Positions 22,583 through 26,290 of a stretch of DNA of 26,290 nt are shown here, piece by piece. Position 1 is the first letter of the stretch, and every line of letters starts with the position of its first letter. Made by a program: the position numbers and the translations under genes. The DNA comes from UBA3076 sp964646435 (lineage in GTDB: Bacteria; Desulfobacterota; Dissulfuribacteria; Dissulfuribacterales; UBA3076), in assembly GCA_964646435.1 (NCBI GenBank), contig CAZYEJ010000028.1, positions 1 through 26,290 of the forward strand. The letters are read 5' to 3'. Under the pieces are notes generated by a model. It was given only the letters and a program-made list of their open reading frames with translations, ran no database searches and had not been told where the DNA came from.

Positions 22583-22781
22583 ACTTTATATACTCTATTA
22601 CAAAGAAAATTTACCACGAAAGGAACGAAGGTAACGAAGATCGTAATTAAAGAATAGTTTTTCTTCGTGTTCTTCGTGTTCTTCGTGGTGAAAAAACATG
22701 CCTCACGTATAATATCGTTGTTGAAATTTTCGCCTACGGCTAATTTACTTCAGTCATAATCAGAATCCCTCTCGTAATCCA
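22583..22781. repeat. inverted CACGAA/TTCGTG repeats between livH and livM
   Basis: CACGAAAGGAACGAAGGTAA (22613-22632) and onward faces TTCTTCGTGTTCTTCGTG (22661-22678) and TTCGTGGTG, so a long imperfect stem may form in the livH-livM message. 22691-22781 shows nothing recognisable. Confidence 0.6.
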
Positions 22782-23660
22782 TTACAGCGTTGCTGTCTTC
22801 ACTTTCTTTCCTAAGAACCCCTGTGGTCTGAAAAGCAAGAATATGAGCAGGATGACAAAGGCAATGGCATCCTGCCACTGGGAACTGATTTTCCATACTC
22901 CAAGATGCTGGGCCATTCCAAGAAGAAGTGCGCCCAGGGCTACACCCGGTATACTGCCTACACCGCCAATAATCACCGCTACTACGCCCATCATGAGTGC
23001 ATTCATTCCCATGGTTGGCGTCATGTCGACATCAAGGGCAACAAGGATACCGGCAAGCCCAGCTAAAGCAGAGCCAATGGCAAATGTCCAGAGAACCACT
23101 CGGTCGCTATTAATGCCACACACTCTTGCAAGCTCTGGATCATTGGAGACTGCTCGCATGGCTCTACCCATCTTTGTGGTCCTAAGAAAAGCTATTACTG
23201 CTACGAGGACGAGAAAACTAGTGAAGACAATGCATATCTGAATGGAGGTGATTCTTGCACCCAAGAAGGTAATGCCTTGGTCGACTACTCCCGACCGTAT
23301 CGTCTTAATATCATCTCCAAAAAAGGCGGAAATCAAATTCTGAAGAATAATGTAGATGCCTAACGAAGCCAGAAGAAGGACTAACGGTGAGTTTCCCTTT
23401 CGCCTGAGGGGTCCAAAGACAATTACGTCCAAGGAGCAACCGATTAGCGCCGCAAATGCGATGCCAATTGGAATCGAAAATAGAAGAGGTAGGCCGAGCC
23501 AGTTGACAATAAGGAAAGTAGAGTAGGCCCCAATTGTAAAAATGACACCGTGAGCAAAATGAAAAAATCTTGCAACGTTGTAGACTAACGCAAAACCCAG
23601 TGCCATAAGCGCAAAGGCGGCCCCTGCAACGACTCCGTTTACCGTCAACTGCCACAGCAT
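22782..23660 (-). CDS. livH: branched-chain amino-acid ABC transporter permease LivH
   Basis: The other Liv permease, 292 residues, about eight membrane helices. Typical segments: VNGVVAGAAFALMALGFALV, FHFAHGVIFTIGAY, GRAMRAVSNDPELARVCGIN (coupling loop), GVVAVIIGGVGSIPGVALGA and LLFRPQGFLGKK. AAAGGA stands just before the ATG at 23660. The start overlaps the end of the 70-residue protein gene by 16 nt, which ties the transporter to the genes upstream. No livK/livJ binding-protein gene is in the window. Confidence 0.94.
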   Translation of the reverse strand: MLWQLTVNGVVAGAAFALMALGFALVYNVARFFHFAHGVIFTIGAYSTFLIVNWLGLPLLFSIPIGIAFAALIGCSLDVIVFGPLRRKGNSPLVLLLASLGIYIILQNLISAFFGDDIKTIRSGVVDQGITFLGARITSIQICIVFTSFLVLVAVIAFLRTTKMGRAMRAVSNDPELARVCGINSDRVVLWTFAIGSALAGLAGILVALDVDMTPTMGMNALMMGVVAVIIGGVGSIPGVALGALLLGMAQHLGVWKISSQWQDAIAFVILLIFLLFRPQGFLGKKVKTATL

Positions 23661-23857
23661 ATGATTTCCTTTGGAGATGTCTTGCCATCGGATATTGGAA
23701 GAAAGCCCAGTATTTCATGTTCACTCTGTGACGGAGTTTCGGTTGATAGGGTCCGTAGTACGTTATCGCTTTTCGTTTCACCATCAAGATAACGTTGACC
23801 TACAGCATCCTTCGCCTTCTGGGTTTTCTTTCTAAAGTTGATTATCAGCTGTCCCAT
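23645..23857 (-). CDS. 70-residue MGQL protein of unknown function
   Basis: Not recognised. It begins MGQLIINFRKKTQKAKDAVG and ends SPKEIICCGS, with a cysteine pair 4 and 3 residues from the end. The N-terminus (MGQL, then alternating hydrophobic and polar residues) is shared with the 64-residue protein on the other side of the synthase (MGQLVIKYK). No signal peptide or membrane helix. AAGGACAAGG precedes the ATG; the gap to the synthase stop is 14 nt and the end overlaps livH. The near-terminal Cys pair next to a prenyl-diphosphate synthase is suggestive of lipid attachment, but no bacterial enzyme for that is seen here. Confidence 0.7.
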   Translation of the reverse strand: MGQLIINFRKKTQKAKDAVGQRYLDGETKSDNVLRTLSTETPSQSEHEILGFLPISDGKTSPKEIICCGS

Positions 23858-23871
23858 GACCTTGTCCTTGG

Positions 23872-24903
23872 CTATGTCCGATCCTCAAAGGATGAAATGC
23901 AGTTTGTAACAACACAGAAGTGAGCCTTCAGAGGGGCAAGGTCCTCTGAAAGCATATTTATGGTATCGGCGGCTCGCTCACAGTATTCCTTCGTTTTGGA
24001 GATGCAATAATCAATGGAACCGCTTTCGCTTATTAAGTTGAGCGCCTCACTAAGGGCTCCGTCGGAAAGGCTTGTTGCTCGTAATAGGTCCGCAAGCTTC
24101 CGCCTTCTTTTCCCGCTTAACTCCTGGAGCGCCTGAATCAATGGAAGGCGCATCTTGCGCCGCCGAAGATCTCCGCCAACAGGCTTTCCCGTGCACTCCG
24201 AGTCGCCGATGACATCTACCACATCATCCCGAATCTGGTAGGCCATCCCCAAGGATAGGCCAGCCTTCTCAAGTGTCTTGATAATCTCAGGAGAAGCATC
24301 CCAAAGCATTGCGCCTGCAACGAGCGAAGCTTGAACAAAGCAGGCGGTGGTTCTGGAAATCATGTCGAGGTATTGATTCTCAGATACGGATATATCACCC
24401 TCGAAACGCAGATCAAGATATTGCCCGATATAAATATCGGCGTGAGTTTGCGAAAAAAGCTGAATCACAGCAATGTTGTTCTTTAAATTTCGGTTTTTCT
24501 TAAGCCCATCGGCGATTAGACGAAGCCCTAGCGAAGACATGATAGTACCAATAGAAAGGCATGCTTTCGCCCCTTCTCGCACAAAAATCGACGGCTTGTT
24601 GTTCCGCAAAGGGCTCTCATCGAGAATGTCGTCGATGATAAGGGTAGATAGCTGAATCATCTCTACCCCAGCTGCGACAGGAACGATTTTATCGAAAGTG
24701 ATTGCCCCTCCTTGGCATGAAGCGCGCAGAAGAAAGGGCCGGATACGAAGCCCAATATCGGTCAAGTTTCCCTCACATGCTCTTGCTAATTCTTCTTGGC
24801 CTTGCAGGGCAGAAAAACAGTATTCTTGGAGAAATTGTTCAACGACCTGGCCTGTTTTCCGAGCAGTTTCAAGAGTGTCCTTGACTGTCTCGGAGTTATT
24901 CAT
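23872..24903 (-). CDS. polyprenyl diphosphate synthase family protein
   Basis: A class I (trans-type) isoprenoid synthase of 343 residues, which joins isopentenyl diphosphate to an allylic diphosphate, releasing PPi with Mg. Both aspartate-rich motifs are intact: DDILD (91-95, in STLIIDDILDES) and DDVVD (226-230, in YQIRDDVVDVIGD). RPFLLRASCQG (55-65) matches the IPP-binding Arg region, and GKPVGGDLRRRKMRLPLIQA follows the second motif as usual. Residues flanking the first motif are not bulky in an obvious way, so chain length is not predicted. Family members make quinone side chains and carrier lipids; a divergent one, ComQ, modifies a peptide. Its place between two small proteins, gap 2 nt upstream and 14 nt downstream, is unusual. 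GAGGTG precedes the ATG. Confidence 0.88.
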   Translation of the reverse strand: MNNSETVKDTLETARKTGQVVEQFLQEYCFSALQGQEELARACEGNLTDIGLRIRPFLLRASCQGGAITFDKIVPVAAGVEMIQLSTLIIDDILDESPLRNNKPSIFVREGAKACLSIGTIMSSLGLRLIADGLKKNRNLKNNIAVIQLFSQTHADIYIGQYLDLRFEGDISVSENQYLDMISRTTACFVQASLVAGAMLWDASPEIIKTLEKAGLSLGMAYQIRDDVVDVIGDSECTGKPVGGDLRRRKMRLPLIQALQELSGKRRRKLADLLRATSLSDGALSEALNLISESGSIDYCISKTKEYCERAADTINMLSEDLAPLKAHFCVVTNCISSFEDRT

Positions 24904-24905
24904 TT

Positions 24906-25100
24906 CTAGTCACCTCTGCTATCTTCATCTTCGGCGCCTTGTGCCTGCTTGCTGACAAAAACCTCGCCATCGATAAGGAACTCCTGAATAGGCAACCCCT
25001 TCACAGATTTCAACTCGCTACGTGATAGTCCGATTGATAGGTTGAGTTCCCGGATACCAGGGTCACCCGAAGTCTTGTATTTGATTACGAGCTGTCCCAT
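24906..25100 (-). CDS. 64-residue MGQL protein of unknown function
   Basis: Not recognised. Start at 25100 with a perfect AGGAGG seven bases upstream. It reads MGQLVIKYKTSGDPGIRELN, SIGLSRSELKSVKGLPI, QEFLIDGEVFVSKQAQ and ends in an acidic tail EDEDSRGD. Short beta-like segments suggest a small folded domain. The beginning resembles the 70-residue protein after the synthase. It stops 2 nt before the synthase start. Confidence 0.72.
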   Translation of the reverse strand: MGQLVIKYKTSGDPGIRELNLSIGLSRSELKSVKGLPIQEFLIDGEVFVSKQAQGAEDEDSRGD

Positions 25101-25150
25101 CACTATTCCTCCTATCAGCGCAAAGGCTTTATTTTGGACTAAGCAATGTC

Positions 25151-26071
25151 TTACGAACCAGCCCATTTTATTAATGCTTCGAAAGACTTCACACAACAAG
25201 CATCCTTCTTTAACGTTTGTATAAATTTTTGATACTGATCGATATCATCCTTTGGAGATTCAATAATACGAACCTGGGGTTCTTCGCTTGCAATATCAGG
25301 GGGGGGTGAATAACTAGTATTAACCCCAATGACCCAGAAATAGGAGTCAATAGCAAAGTAAACAAAATCGTTCAGCTCAAGTGATGCAAATCGTGAAGTG
25401 TGCATTTCCTCGAATTTGTCCCGCGAGATAAAAAAAACAGGAACACGGATCTTCTTATGCCATTTTAAAAACAACTTCATAACTTCTTTCTTTGAAGCAT
25501 CCTTGCTGTCCTCCAGAATTTGGTTTTTATGAACTGCAATAATACGAATCCGTCGGCCCATCCAACCATCCAGCCAACCACGGACCCCCTGTTTCAGGTC
25601 TACTTGTTGCGCCAACAAGTAAGGCTTAAACTGTGGACTCATGAATTGAACTGGCGTAAGAAGACAGGTAGCCATGAACTTGTTTTCATTGAGCTTAAGA
25701 CAACTAGAAAGCAACGCTCCGTATCTTTTCCAACTAACACAACGCCCTTCTTCCATGAGTGGAGTAAGAATGTTCTTCTTTACATCTTCAATTGATGAAA
25801 AAATGCTATGATACGCATCAACCAAAACGGCTGGGCACAAACTGGGTGGGTTTAGATCATTGTTAAGTCTCCTAAAAACCTTGTAATGCCTTTTGAAACG
25901 CAACCACATATTGAGAGTTTCACATAGTGCAAAAGACAATACTGCAGTAACTACTGCCGATACAAAAGCTCCTTCCATAGACTCAGATTGCCGGAATGCA
26001 ATATAACCCACAATTAGGCCTAAGCCGGCGCTAACGCCTATATTCATTGACACTCGCAAAAATCGATCCAT
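25151..26071 (-). CDS. membrane protein of unknown function, two N-terminal helices
   Basis: 306 residues. Two membrane helices near the N-terminus (about 8-27 MNIGVSAGLGLIVGYIAF and 34-52 GAFVSAVVTAVLSFALCETL) are followed by a basic stretch (RFKRHYKVFRRL) and a cytosolic domain of about 240 residues with strands such as RIRIIAVHKNQIL, RVPVFFISRD and VYFAIDSYFWVIGVN. I recognise no domain. It is the first gene of the minus-strand train, 50 nt before the 64-residue gene. The order suggests a sensor or partner of the following genes, but that is only context. The start codon at 26071 is ATG with no strong ribosome site. Confidence 0.7.
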   Translation of the reverse strand: MDRFLRVSMNIGVSAGLGLIVGYIAFRQSESMEGAFVSAVVTAVLSFALCETLNMWLRFKRHYKVFRRLNNDLNPPSLCPAVLVDAYHSIFSSIEDVKKNILTPLMEEGRCVSWKRYGALLSSCLKLNENKFMATCLLTPVQFMSPQFKPYLLAQQVDLKQGVRGWLDGWMGRRIRIIAVHKNQILEDSKDASKKEVMKLFLKWHKKIRVPVFFISRDKFEEMHTSRFASLELNDFVYFAIDSYFWVIGVNTSYSPPPDIASEEPQVRIIESPKDDIDQYQKFIQTLKKDACCVKSFEALIKWAGS

Positions 26072-26290
26072 CTTGATGCCCTACATGTTAAAGGATGCAC
26101 GCACGTCGTTTTTCCTTGCGGCATTCGTGGATTGACGGTTTTCTACCTATCTAATGTTACACTGGTACCCTATTTCAACCGGTTGCAGGAACTCATGAAT
26201 AATCACAGTCACAATCACACCGATACCTATTCATGCCCAGTAGTTTCCGGTTAGGTTCTTGCATATAGTTACTTTCGCTAACACCGTACT
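26072..26290. other. upstream region of the minus-strand train
   Basis: Likely holds the promoter. On the minus strand a TTGAAA box with TTAGAT 18 nt downstream (about 26150-26180) is possible but weak. Also seen is GTGATT-GTGACT-GTGATT (plus strand near 26201-26217), three direct 6-nt units. Plus-strand codons here are listed as a separate fragment. Confidence 0.3.
26195..26254 (+). pseudogene. possible N-terminal stub of a metal P-type ATPase
   Basis: A 19-codon frame with AGGA four bases before the ATG reads MNNHSHNHTDTYSCPVVSG and stops. A His-rich start followed by TYSCP(M-H-P) is typical of the first residues of copper-type P-ATPases and related proteins. After the Cys-Pro the match is lost. 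Could be chance. Confidence 0.25.

Noticed and set aside
23645..25100. Naming the synthase/small-protein genes comQ and comX
   Set aside because: ComX precursors need a Trp near the C-terminus and a ComP/ComA pair nearby; both small proteins lack Trp, and no kinase or response regulator is seen.
25101..25199. 33-codon extension of the 64-residue MGQL protein
   Set aside because: A perfect AGGAGG precedes the internal ATG at 25100, and the extension overlaps the end of the upstream gene in an unrelated sequence.

Overview
The window looks like chromosomal DNA of a Desulfobacterota (deltaproteobacterial) bacterium, quite possibly an uncultured sulfate reducer. The pointers are the block mfd / SurA-type isomerase / RodZ-like HTH protein / recO, the block siroheme dehydrogenase / CcsA-like haem protein / hemA, a branched-chain amino-acid (Liv) ABC transporter, abundant toxin-antitoxin (TA) loci, and CTTCGTG-type and CCGTTCAC-type intergenic repeats. 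This is inferred from gene content and order; there is no rRNA or marker tree here.

Layout. 1-5300 is an accessory zone: a Fic protein with a lost 5' end, a Phd/ParE TA pair, two small genes (SEC-C protein, YaiI-family protein) next to integron attC-like sites, and a VapBC pair bracketed by duplicated debris (an outer-membrane protein tail and the start of a Y1/RAYT-type transposase). 5448-6300 holds a Spy/CpxP-like periplasmic protein whose natural start is cut off by a 1-nt shift in a poly-A run, then repeats. 6495-13974 is a minus-strand housekeeping block read mfd, surA-like, rodZ-like, recO, then a NamZ-like (DUF1343) gene after a probable terminator. 14030-17137 runs the other way: precorrin-2 dehydrogenase, CcsA/HemX-like membrane protein and glutamyl-tRNA reductase, i.e. 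early tetrapyrrole synthesis plus a haem-handling protein. 17188-18175 is an outer-membrane protein gene split by a palindrome-rich insertion of about 157 bp. 18285-19071 is a second VapBC-type pair with a good promoter, followed by the wreck of a MntA/HepT pair.

19422-26071 is one long minus-strand gene train. It starts with an unrecognised two-helix membrane protein, then a 64-residue protein, a trans-type polyprenyl diphosphate synthase, a 70-residue protein, and livH, livM, livG, livF. Both small proteins start with MGQL and a short beta-strand-like segment, and they flank the synthase with gaps of 2 and 14 nt; I do not recognise this arrangement, and it is the best candidate here for an undescribed system. 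Between livM and livG sits a two-gene module (a probable ribbon-helix-helix protein and a 59-residue heptad-rich protein) bracketed by 59-bp direct repeats that carry copies of the livM tail.

Several genes are broken by single-base shifts (fic, spy-like, the 2122-2262 fragment). They may be real decay or sequencing/assembly errors; reads would decide. No tRNA, rRNA, CRISPR array, intact transposase or integrase was seen.
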